NCBI GenBank assembly: GCA_038502055.1
Contig: JAXRKN010000044.1
Coordinates: 2,700,001-2,764,000, forward strand
From: Tanytarsus gracilentus
Taxonomy: Eukaryota; Arthropoda; Insecta; Diptera; Chironomidae
DNA length: 64,000 nucleotides
Direction of reading: 5' to 3'
A program made the position numbers and the translations under genes. The notes beneath the pieces are model-generated. The model saw only the letters and a program-made list of their open reading frames with translations. It ran no database searches and was not told the origin of the DNA. Numbering within the stretch: position 1 is the first letter of the stretch; each line of letters opens with the position of its first letter. Positions 38,301 to 50,300 of the stretch are shown here, one piece after another.

Positions 38301-41300
38301 CTCTTATAATCCTTAAAATATCATATTTTTTTTTTTCAAAGTAATTTTTTATGTAACAGTTTGCTTATATCTTTTATATTTTTTGAATGATTTTGTTAAG
38401 GAACAAACTTGTGACATTATATATGTTTTGAAATTGGTAATTTTAGTATAAAGTTTTAAATATTAAGGAAATGGTATTGGATAAATGTAAAATACTTGTT
38501 AAATTTTAGTTTTTCTGTACTAGGAATCTATGTCTGAAAAAAAAATAACATTCCATTAAGGCTGTCAGCTTATCTTGTTGGTTACGATGGAAAAAAAATC
38601 AGTGCAGTTTTCCTCCCCCATGTTGAAAAGTCAAAACCGATTGTTTTGTTAGATAGTATTTGATTAAGGAACTAATTTTAAAGTGATATACAAAATATGA
38701 TCCCCACAGTGGGGCTCAAACTGATTTTATGAGGGACTGGATTTGGGAGATTTAAAAATTAACTTTGTATACACTTATTACTATTCTAACTCTGTGAATT
38801 TTTTTTTTTGAATTTTTATCACAAACTACCATTTTAATTTTCAGGAGTTAAAAAAATCCTTTACTATGTGTTTAAATTTTTTTTTTAAAATAATTTTGTT
38901 TTGTTTTCTTCCTTTTACTATAATGTCTTAAGAAAAAAATACTTTTTTTAAATTTTTACGTGCAAGATGACTGCTTCAATTTTTTATTTTCAACTTATTA
39001 CCTCCATTTCTTATTATTTAATTTATAAAATTTTTTAATTAAAGGTGTAAAAATGATGAAAAATTCATGGCACCTTACAAAAATCCGAATAATGAAAAAA
39101 AATGTTCGACAATACGAGGAAAAACTTAATTTAGATCACTAATGGGTGAATAAAATATGAAAAAATATTAGAAAGAAAAACGCATCATTTTAAATTTTCC
39201 GTTAAAAAAATTTTTTTTCAAGGTAAAAATTATTGAAATAAAATTTTATAGTGTATAGAGAAAAGTTTATGGGGATTTTAAGCCATTCCGCAGCTTTAAA
39301 TCTTAACGAGACCCACATCATTTTGTTACATTTTAAAAGTTCTTCAAGTTTTATATATATACTTTTAAGTTTAAGCGACCTGCTAAAAAATATTGACGAT
39401 CAAAAAATCATCCGAAATAATGTCGTACGATTATTATGTTAAACTACCCTATATCGGAATTTTTTGATTTTTTCCTTTTTCACTTGACACACAAAATATC
39501 GAGCAGAAAAAATGAGCCTTGAAGGCAGGTTAAAAAGGCATGCAAGAATTTAGGGTAGAAAGCAATTCGATAAAATTTTCTTCACATCAACATCAGCCAT
39601 GTCGTTCATTCCGTGTTGCAATTTGTGCTTATTTTGCTATTGATACTTTTGCCAATCATGGCCTCATAAAAAATTCTGTGAATGATTTCGTGTTGATTTT
39701 TTTTGCAGTCGTTAATTTTGGGCCATTCATAAAAATATTTTTGGATGGGGTAAAAATAGAAAAATTGGGTTTGATTTGAAGAAGAAATTAAAATTACCTT
39801 ATTGATAATTTTTTGACTTTCGATATTATTTAAACTAAAGTTAGAGCCAAGTGTCCATAAAAAGTTCCATAACGAGAAAATTTTGATTAAATATTTCTTC
39901 TTCTTTTTTTAACCAACGTCATATTTCACGACCATAAAAAAGGTACAACAATATGTCCTGAATTATGGTCACTCTAATGCGATTTATTGAGACTGTCATT
40001 GCTCTTCTACACGTTGAGGCTTTCATTCAATATTAAATATCGCATATCATAGTCATGGTTCAACCTCCGTCTCCCTCAACTCGACTCCAATATGCTTCCA
40101 GCTCACATTTATTATCTGGAATTTTGTGTGTGTGTCTATGCGTATGAGATTATAACAATGATAGCCATTATGTGAGAAAGAGGGGAGAGAGTAAGTCGAT
40201 GTCAATTGCCAGCAGGATGTTACAAGTTAAATGTGTACGACACGTATGTAGTTTTTGTTATTATGAACATGACGAAAAACATGGAAAAGGCTTTAGGATT
40301 AATGTTTTTGTATGAGCTAGCTTCTATGGCGATATCACAAATAATTGAGAAAATAATATATTCATATGCATGGACAATAAAGAGAATTCATTAAGGAATG
40401 AAATTAAATTTGCTATCGTCGCATGAATGAAGATTAAAGCTCTGTATGTGGTGACATTTTGGGATTTTTTTTGTGGCAAAATCTGAATTTGTTATAAAAT
40501 TTTCTATTTGAAAGGATTTTACAGATAAATTTAACAAAACTTTTTATCCTCAATCTAGACGAAAATCCTTTGATAATCACTATGTGAAACTTTTAAACGA
40601 GGAACTGAATTTTAATTAAAAATTATGCGCAGTTGACGCTAAGCTCACTTTATGAAATTCTGAACTTCTTTCCATATCAGAGATTTTCGCTTTTCCCACC
40701 TCGTTTGACTCAAAATAATTTTTCACTCGATAAATTTTGAAGATTATGATTTTTTTTTACAGAATTTTCCAGGGATTTAAACTTCAATTAGCGTGATGAT
40801 TTTTTTCGTAAAATTTCCATCCTAATTGAGTGCAATTAATCCAACTTTGAGAATTCTATAGAGAAAAAAATAAAAGTTATTGATTCAAATTAAAAGCGAT
40901 TTTATTCATGCAGGAAAAACCTCGCTGTGCGAAAATATCAACTTGCAGTTTGGCATTCATTCGGTGTCATTTTGTGGCAAGCATTTGAAGGCCTTCAAAC
41001 AATGCAAACCAACACACTGCGAAAATTTGCAACACTCAATTTTTAAAAAACACATTCAATTTTATCTCTCAACTGAATTTCAAATTTTTAACGCAATTCA
41101 ATTATTATTAATTAATTATTGTTCACTCATTGTGAAAGCTATCAACACTCATTTTAATGTGAGGCAAAATAATAAAAATTTAATGTGATTTTATCGCTCA
41201 CGAAATTTTTTTTATAGAATGCGAAAGCTTTTGTCTGCGTTGAAATTTTAAATTGAACATTTCCGGGATGTTAAAGAATATTTTAACAAACTTCTCACGA

Positions 41301-44300
41301 AAATTCAACAAATTTCATCATTGATTATTGGAGATGATTACGGAATAATAATTTAAGTCAATAAAGGAGGGTAAAAATAATTTTTTGTATGAAACTAAAA
41401 TCAAATTTTCGAGTTAACTAAATTCCACCTTCAAAACACAACGTAATAAAACCCACAATCTATTTCTCCCATAATCAACTTTCATATATAAAAAGAAAAA
41501 TTCAATTTCATCTCAAAATAATCATTTTTATCTCCATAGCTGTCAAGAAAGATTTTCCAATTCACATTTTCTCATTCTCTCACTACTGCTGCGTTTTCAT
41601 ACCAAAAATATTTTTGGCGTCTGCAAGAGGGATCGAAGGGGTGGGAAACTCAAAATTTGGATGTTGCAGATTTTATTTTAGACATTTCAATAAATCAAAA
41701 TATTCTAAACTATTAAATGAAAATATAGCGAGTTTCCATCCCCTGATGATGATAATTCAGATAAATTTCTGAGTAGATTTGAGGGTTGCGAGTAAAATCG
41801 TAAACTTTATTCGCTATGATATGTGAATTGGGATGAAAAGTTGCTGTGGGTAGATTAAATGATCATGGTTGAGACTTGAATGTAATCCAATATTGCAAAA
41901 ATTAATTAATTTTCATGGGAAAAAGGAGTTTGCTTGGTGTATTACTTATAGAAATTCAAAAAATATCAATTTTCTTCTATTAACACCTTGCAAAAAGTCG
42001 AAAAATAAATTTTATAAAAACAAAATTAAGTTTCCACTTCTTGGCAAATAAATCGAGCCTTTTTTCATTAATTATTGATACATCTCCGTCACGTTTCATC
42101 ATCATCAAACTCTTTTCATCTCCATGTGGATCAAAATGGACATGAAATATCGATTCTGGCACTAAATTTATTAATGATGCTTTCGAGTTTACTTTTTATT
42201 CAATTTAGATTAATCTCATTATTAAAAAGAGACTAAAATTGTGAAAGATTTATTAATTTTGAGTTCTTCGGGTAATCGAAATATAACAAGTACAAAAATT
42301 GTGGAGATTTAATGGATCCGAAAATGAGTTTTTGTTCCTTCAAGCACTGCCATTACTGCCACTATAACTGCCGTCGCTGCTTAACGATCGAGACATTTCA
42401 GGCATCAAATGGTCATAATTTAAATTAAACAAATCTAAAATAATTTTGTTATAAATCTTTTTTGAAAAGTAAACTTTTGAATAAACCTCGAAAGCCGCCA
42501 TTATTGACGAAGTCCTTAAGCTCACTCAAATAATTTTCCATTTCGGGATCCTCAACCATCTGTCCCTCGCTGTGAGACGTCGGATGAGTATCTTGTAGAC
42601 ATATGTTGGCAAATTGTATCAGATTATTCACAAATTCGGCGTGCGTCCTATAAATTCCATCTCGAATCCAGTAACTCAACTCGATTCTAAGCACTGCGAG
42701 AATTTCGTCCGTCAAATATTGGGGAACAAACATCGATCAAATAAAATCGACCACTCAACTATTTGCACTCTAAAAACGCGCGCCTTTCTTTGTATAAAAA
42801 AATATTCTATTAAATTAAAGTGAGAAAAAAATACCTCAGAAGCAAAAGCTTGCTGAGACTGCAATAAAATTTTAAATTTAGTGGCAAGACGGAAATTGCA
42901 TTGAATTGCTCGCAGGAAGGGAACACAAATCAGAATGACATGGCGGGAAATGGAATTTATTCATCAGCTGAGACTTTCAAATTTATTGCAACATCCTTGC
43001 AGACACCGTCTCGAGCTCACTTAGATTTTGCTATACATGAAATTTATTTACCGTTAATAATGTTGGATACACTAGAGTGGGGATAGCATAAGGATGGTTG
43101 TGGCTTTTCATAAGAAACGAGAGCACGGTCATGAAAAACTTCCCGTGCATTCTATAAAGCTCTGAGTCGTGTGGGGAGATTAAAAACAGAGCAACTGATG
43201 CATTAGAACCTTCATGTTATATGCATGACAAATTGTTGCAACCAGTCTTGGCATTATCATGAAAATTTATTGTGGAAAAGTTTTGTGTAATTTTTCAATT
43301 TCATGAGGTTCAAAGTTGGCAGCAATTCAAAGCAATTTTTCACACTTGGATTAGGAGAATTTGGAACAAGAAAAGTTCAGCTTCAAAAATTCACGAAAAT
43401 TTGGTTCTTAAATATTTTTAGTCCTTTAACTACATCATTTCTCTTTATAAAGCCCATAAAAATTCAAAATGTCCTTAAAACGCTTTTAATTGACCATAAA
43501 AAAAATCATGGTGCACCATGGTGTAAAATTTAATATCAACTTCCATAAATCTTCGGAAAAATCTGTAGTGCAAATTTTAGCGGAACAAAATAGCTTTTAA
43601 TGTCATTTATTATCGTAACGAAAATAACTCTTCTAAAGAACAAGACAAAAACTGAAGATTAATAGAGGATGTAAGAGCCAGGTGGCAAAGTTGGCCAAAG
43701 GACATGTCGATAAATTTAAATTTTATGTTACCTAAAAGATCTGGGAGTGGAAAAATGCAATATCCAAATAATATCTCATCGGAATTTTCTACCCCTTGGA
43801 GTTGAGAGGTGGATTTACAAAATATCTTCAAAAACAGTTTAAATTTTTTTAAAAAGCATTTTTATAAATTTTATGTCCTCACTTTTATAGCTTAAAGTTT
43901 AGAAAATTCCCACCGATTCAATGTACACAATTTTTAGCCATTACAGCGAAGAAAAAAATTCCCATAATTTTTAACGATTATTGTTGGTTATTAAAATTGT
44001 TCAAACAACTAAAAACATCGCGTTGAATTTTTCTCATTAAATTGAAATTGTTGCCTTTAACTGCTGAACGTCCTTTTTTCTTATCGTGCCTTTCTCAATG
44101 TTAACAGAATGCATTTACGCTCTATGAAAGTAATTTACGCCGTTCTCACACCCATTCACTCTTTCGTGCTTTCGCATCTCATTAGGAATCACTTTATGTC
44201 CGTAGAAATGGCCTCATAATGTCCTTTTTTCCTTCCCTCATGTGAATTCATTGCCATAAATTCACCTCACATCCGACCGTGCATTATGTCTTCTGGGAAA

Positions 44301-47300
44301 TGGTTAATGATGCAGCACTTTCTTAATTGATTGCCTGAAATCTGTTTTTTGCTATTTTCCCGTCCATTTAATCATTTTTCCTCGCCTCTATTAAGGAAGG
44401 GTTTAAGGAGGCAGAAAATTTTACGACTCTTTCAATTTTCATCTCTTTTTTTGCATTGCATATTTCTCATGGGATAATTTAGCTTCCTTGCTCTGTTCGA
44501 CTTTGAATATTTTTCACAAAGTCAGACAGAAAAGAAGAAAAATGAGCAATGTTTTTGTTTAAAATGCACAATTGTAATTTTTCATTGTTATGCAGAAGTG
44601 AAATGAATCATTTTTGTGACATGGATTTTCAGCTTCCTTTTGATGCTTTTCATAAAGTTTTGTTAAAGAATTTTGTTTTGTGATGAGTGTCGGGTAAAGA
44701 TATTAAAAATTTAATGTTCATTTAATTTATGAACAAAAATAATTCATCAAATAAATCCTAAATAATTTTATCAAAAATATTTCAACCCTTGCATAAATGC
44801 ATCAACTAAGTGCTCTTTTATTCCAAAACAAAACAACAAAATGTGATAATCGTTTCGCAAATCTAGAATAATTTTTTTCATACAGACAAATGAATTTTAA
44901 ATGAACAATTTTTTTTGATGCACACTAAAAAGCTTTTATAACATTTTAATGCAAATTGCGCTATCAAAAAAAATTATATATTTTGAGAGAAATTAAATTT
45001 CATGTAGAAAGTTTTAAGTGCTCAAATATTTCCTGAGTTGATCTCAATTTTAAACGATTTAAAAATTTCAGTTGCTCAGGTCACTCGAGTCATTTTAAAT
45101 TTCATCGACTTTAATGCCTGAAAAAATCTAACGACTGTCAATTTCAATGAGAAAATAAAAATAAATTTGAAAGTCAACCGAAAACCGCAAAAATGCAAGC
45201 GAGGACTAAATAATTAATTTTTTCTATTGATTTTTCTGTCATTAGCATGCAAATCAGATGTTTACATTTCGGATATAACTAGGTTAGCAACAAGGCTAAA
45301 AGAGTTCATGTTTTTCTTCTTTAGTCTGAACTATAAAAATTACTAATTCATGGAAATCCCATTCCAGGGAAAACCCCAAGCATTTTCTTGTATTGCATTT
45401 GTAGTGAAGAGATAAAGACACTAAACCGACCATATTAGTTAATTATTCATCTTTATATTGCCCTCAATGAGTTTTTTATGCCACCTTTTGTCGTCCATGA
45501 AAATTTAATTAAGCGCACGTCTTTACAGAGTTTTGTGTGCTCACCATGGCGACAAGTACTTTGTTTTTATCGGGGGTGAAACTAGCCAGACGGAAAAATA
45601 TTACAACGATCAATAATTATGCGAAAGTGTGTGGGGTTTTCCCAAAATATTGTTCGATAATTTTCATGTAAAAAAGTTTTAAAAAAATATTTTATGTAAT
45701 TTTATTTAATTAACTAAACTTACGAGCTTCGCGTGTCAGAAAGCAACTGACCTCTACAAAAAAATTAATTAAACTTTTGAAAACCACTTGGATGACTGAT
45801 TATGACAAGTTCAACAAGCTTTTCTTTGAGATTCACATCATAATTAATCTTTCAACTTTTTCTCTTCTCGTTGCAGGTAAAACATCTCATAAGTGCCGTC
45901 CAGAGCATTCATAATCGTTCACATCATGGTCTGGATGCATAATTCGTAGATATTATGGCTCTCTGTATTAAAGCCGTTAAAGCAATTAGACCGTCAACTT
46001 TTGCTTTTTATAAATTCCACACTTTGGACTGACTCAATTGCATAATTTTCAACTCTTTTTTGGTGATTATTGGGTCATTGCATTATAATCGAAAAAAAAG
46101 TTTCAAATTAGCCATCGGCACCAAAGAGCAATTAACTTTTTTAAATTTTGGAATAAATGTGTGAAATTTTTTCTCACTTTTGATTGATGCGGAACAAGTC
46201 AATGAGATCGTTATAAAAAGAGATTAAATAATTTTTAATCCAATAGATTTCGAAAATTTCAGTCATTTTGAGTTTCCATCTCTTGCTTTGTTAGTAATCA
46301 AAACCCACCGCAGAGCTATCAAAAAGTTGAGGCCAACAAATCAAACTAATTGACATTATTTATGGAAGTTAGCGCGAAAAGTTGTGAGCACAACCTGAGA
46401 GTAATGAGCATCGAGAGCAAAATGGCAATTTAGCGGTTGCCATCTCGAGTGGAAACATTTATCTCCGCTCGCGAGCACTCGATTTATGGTTCTCAATATT
46501 ATCACGCGTACTCGACCTTTAGCATATATTTATTCTCTTGTGTGCACATACTCGTGCTCTGTCACGCTTGACTGCGATATAAATATTTATTATGCGGTGC
46601 TTTAGCAGCAGCACATCTGTAGCAATTCTCTTCATAATGATTAATAATGAGAGAATTGATAAGTGAACCACAATTAAAAAAGAACAAAAACATTTTTTTC
46701 GAGGGCTTGAATTATTTTTAAATAATTAAATAATTTTAAAAATTTGATATCCGTTAAATATTTTTAAAATTTTAATTAATCTTTTCGAATTCAAAATTTC
46801 ATTTAATCATAATTAATTAAAAATAAATTTGTGTCACTTCTTTTTCTCAACTCATAAATAATTTTTTTTCATCATAAAGAAATTTACGCAACTTCATATC
46901 GATTTCCAAAACATTTTGTGAACATGCATGTCTGACCAAATGTGGGTTAATGTGCTGATATTTGCAAGCTAATAAATTATCAAACGAAATTCACTTGACT
47001 ACAAAATTTCAATCAAACAAAAAAACTTCGTGGGCAGCAAAAATTTCATTCAAGTTAATTAAAATTCAGAACACACTCGAGAGATCTCAATTAGTCGCTA
47101 TTTTTACAGCAAGGCCATGACAATTGTCATAGAATCAATAGACAATCTGTTGGACACACAGGATGTCGTTGAAAAATTGCTTCACATTTTTGTCCTCTTC
47201 TTAATTTTCTTTACGGTTTCCAAGCCATTTCGCAAATGATAAATTGAGAGAAAATGGAAAGGATAGTAATGGACATGAGTGGCGCCTACATGATACTTTC

Positions 47301-50300
47301 TTGTAACAAAACAACCATTAAGAATGATAATGGAGTTAGTTTCGTATTTATTTCCATGACACTAATGAATTATTGAGCTTTAAGGAAAAATTAACTAAAT
47401 TACTTTTGGCTTTAATTATTTTGATAAAGTTTATTCTCTTCGATATATTTAATCACAGAGTTATGTAAGAAGTTTTGAACAGGAAGATCTTTATTTATGT
47501 TATTTCGAGCAATGGTAGACGAAACTTCAATTCCACGTGGAGAACCTTGCAAAGTTTTACTCGCCACGATTGTGATTTTTTTACGATGCTCACGAAGTAA
47601 ATTGAATTGGGATATTATTTTTTTTGCATCTGATCCTTTGCGGTCAATGACAACGATGCCTTGAGTGAGAATATATTGTATGTCATTAGGGTCCCATAAT
47701 CCAGGTTTTAAAAATGATTTGAGTAAATCAGAACCGCAAAGAAGTTGAATTTCTACTTTTGTTCCTTGTGAAATATTTTCGGGTATCCAACTCGGAAGAA
47801 CTCTCGATGCGTTTGAAATTTTTTGTATAAAATTTAAAACTTTCTGATGGTGCTCGAGTACAGTTCTAGTTTTCGTCCATTCATCCTGTTGAGATTCCCA
47901 TTCAGAAATTTTAATCCAGTCACATGACTCTAGTGCCAATTTAACCATCGCAATTCTGTGAATTTTATTTGCTAGTCCTGGTTTTCCATATTTGTCATGA
48001 ACTGGTGAAATAATAGTTTTGTACGTCGTTGGGTTGGAATTTGTTGAAATTGCTCTACTTCGGGTAAAAATTAAAAAATTGAAAAATTTTATAAAAATCT
48101 TTCATATTTATAGTTTTGTGTAACAATCCTGAAAATTTTTGTTTCAATAATTTTATACTTATAAAACTAATGCTTAAGAAGGTGTTTCTTTATAAATTTA
48201 GATTAGTTTATAAATTTTTTAATTCAAAAAAGTATTTTGAACATCAAGTGCAAGTGCAACAAAAAAATAGCCATGAGATGACATGAGACGACTCAAACAA
48301 AGATCTCCAATTTTGGACCGATTGTTAAGAGCTTTACTAACGATTCAGGCAACATCAGTTTCTTCATAGAGGGCATTTTTAGAGGCTGGAGATATTGTAA
48401 CAAAGGCTAGAACTCGAATGTCAGACCTTCACTGTGTAATGTTCCTTAAGAACTATTTCCGTTAAACTTTTTATATTTCTTTTAATCTATTCATTTTCTG
48501 TTTAAAAAACTTTTATTTCTGTTACTAAAAATGCTCTATGTAAAGATTAGCCGAAAATTTGAGTAAAAATCAAGTAAAAATAGGTATATTTTTTTAAAAA
48601 AATTCTTACCCGGGCATGCCCGGGCTACCCGGGTAGTAAATTTTTTTACCCGGGTAGGACAAAATCTCATTACCCGGGCATTTGAGAAACTCTAGAAATA
48701 ACTCCTCCAACCACTTCAATGCCTAAATTTTCAAGACGATCTTTAGCAAGTTGAAACATTTGAATGTGCATGCGTGTGATGGGGTTGAAAGATCCACAAA
48801 GTATAAGAACCACTTTTTTCATTGGTTTCGATTTACAGCAAGATGAAAATAATCCACATATAGGCATGAAAATTTTAAGACTTAAACTATAATTTAGAAT
48901 TTTTAATTTTTAAAGTTTACTGCGCTCGAGAAATATTAAAGCAACACTTAAAAATCTAAAACATTTTTATCAATTTAATTTTTTCCCGCTCAAATTTTTT
49001 GAATTTTTTCAAATCTCGGTTTTAACGGTTTTTTGTTCACGTGTAAAAATTTTCAATTTCTAACATCCCTTAAAACTTTCACAATTTTCTCGCCAAAGTC
49101 AACTTTTAAAACTTTTCCCTTATCAACTTCCTTAACCACAAAAATAATTCTCTCAATCGCAAGAACATCGAAAGTTTCCTTGAATTCTTTTAAATCGTCT
49201 AAATTATCATCGCAATAAATCACCAAAAGAACGTCAGCTCGAACGCTATCGATTTCATAGAGAGCTTCTCGAAAATGCTCGTGGGTGGAAAAAGAGCTTT
49301 TGAGAAACACAGCGAGGACTTTAGTGTTCATTGCCTTCACATAAATTTTCCTCAGCAGGGATTTTGTGTGGTTTGTGATAAAAATTTGAACTTTCGGGTT
49401 GGACTCGAGAGTAATTTCTTCGTTATTAAAGTTGGAAAGTGAATTTTCATCGAGACTTTTAATCATTTGCGTAACTTCAAGCCATTTATTGAGATCTTGA
49501 ATTTTAATTCTCGCCTCCATTGATGAGTGCATTGACTGCATGTCCTTTAATACTTTTTCATCGTAAAAGTCAAAGAGTGACTTGTAAATTTTCTGTACGT
49601 ACTTGAGTTTCGACCGATTTGCATAATTTAGCAGCATGTCAGGCACTCTTGCTATCAACTCGCCATGTGCTTCAAAATTTTCTTTTTCTTCAAATAAAAT
49701 TTTCATTGAATTCGTTTCGTTCATTTTTCTTCGACATTCTTCGGCGATTTCATTAAGTTTGAGAAAATTCTTTTTATCATCGAACACATAAGGATTGACT
49801 TCATTGTCATACAAAATATTCATGACCACATGCGTGAGTTCATGAGCCAAAGTTCCGAAAGCGTTATTTTTTTCGTATTTATCGCCATCAATAAAAGATT
49901 TTGCAGCCACAATCGCATAGTCGCGATAATAAAAAGCACTTCCGGCATTAAAAGTTTGCGATGGATCAAACTCATCGACGATGTCGTTATTAAAGTCGAA
50001 AATTATTTCGAAATTTTTAGCGGCTGCAATGACTTTGAGGATGTCTGGAATTATTTTGTTTAAAACTTCAAAACCATTTCTAAGTTTGAGTTGAATTTGA
50101 GAGTGATTTAAATTTTTTGAGGTTAAGGCAATGAAAGATTGCTGCATGAGTTGGTCGATGATGTCAACTTGAACTGCTGGAGTTATAAATTTTCTGTTAT
50201 TTTCTCGCATTTTCTTTTTAACATTTTTATCCAATTTACTTCTTTGATAAAAATGTTCTGAAATTTCTTGTAAGTTGCTCAACATCATGCCATGCGATCG

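Larger units (their letters stand above)
26351..42248 (+). other. first part of the 25.5 kb intron
   Basis: No coding exon is supported on either strand over about 16 kb. It holds small MITEs (29485-29558, 30628-30715, 35881-35992, 41636-41745), a ~2 kb TA-flanked element (37444-39451), transposon-end fragments at 27361 and 36522, and a B-box-like site (33234-33246). Scattered 60-100 codon open frames have AT-driven composition (Phe, Leu, Lys, Asn, Ile) and are not annotated. Confidence 0.5.
47412..48867 (-). pseudogene. Nmnat: nicotinamide mononucleotide adenylyltransferase copy broken by an insertion
   Basis: NMNAT joins NMN (or NaMN) to ATP to make NAD. The 5' part (48867-48695) encodes VLILCGSFNPITRMHIQMF, the GSFNPxTxxH nucleotide-binding motif, up to GGVIS. 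The 3' part (48006-47412) continues PVHDKYGKPGLA, an SEWESQQDEW segment, LLCGSDLLKSF and the SSTxxR motif as SSTIAR, ending in YIEENKLYQNN. Between them lie 681 bp of foreign DNA flanked by direct GAAATAA repeats. Leaving out the insert and one repeat copy makes 768 nt, an open frame of 255 residues with no other damage. No splice pair that I tested removes the insert in frame. Thus either a very young pseudogene or a polymorphic insertion. It has no introns, so it may be a retrocopy. Nested antisense in the large intron. Confidence 0.8.

Noticed and set aside
40880..41188. 102-codon plus-strand frame
   Set aside because: AT-driven composition, no domain, no start or splice context.
48014..48694. 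Insertion in NMNAT acting as an intron (introner-like)
   Set aside because: Donor and acceptor choices I tested (GTTATT, GTTTCT or GTAATG with the TTTCACCAG acceptor) shift the frame or meet a stop.
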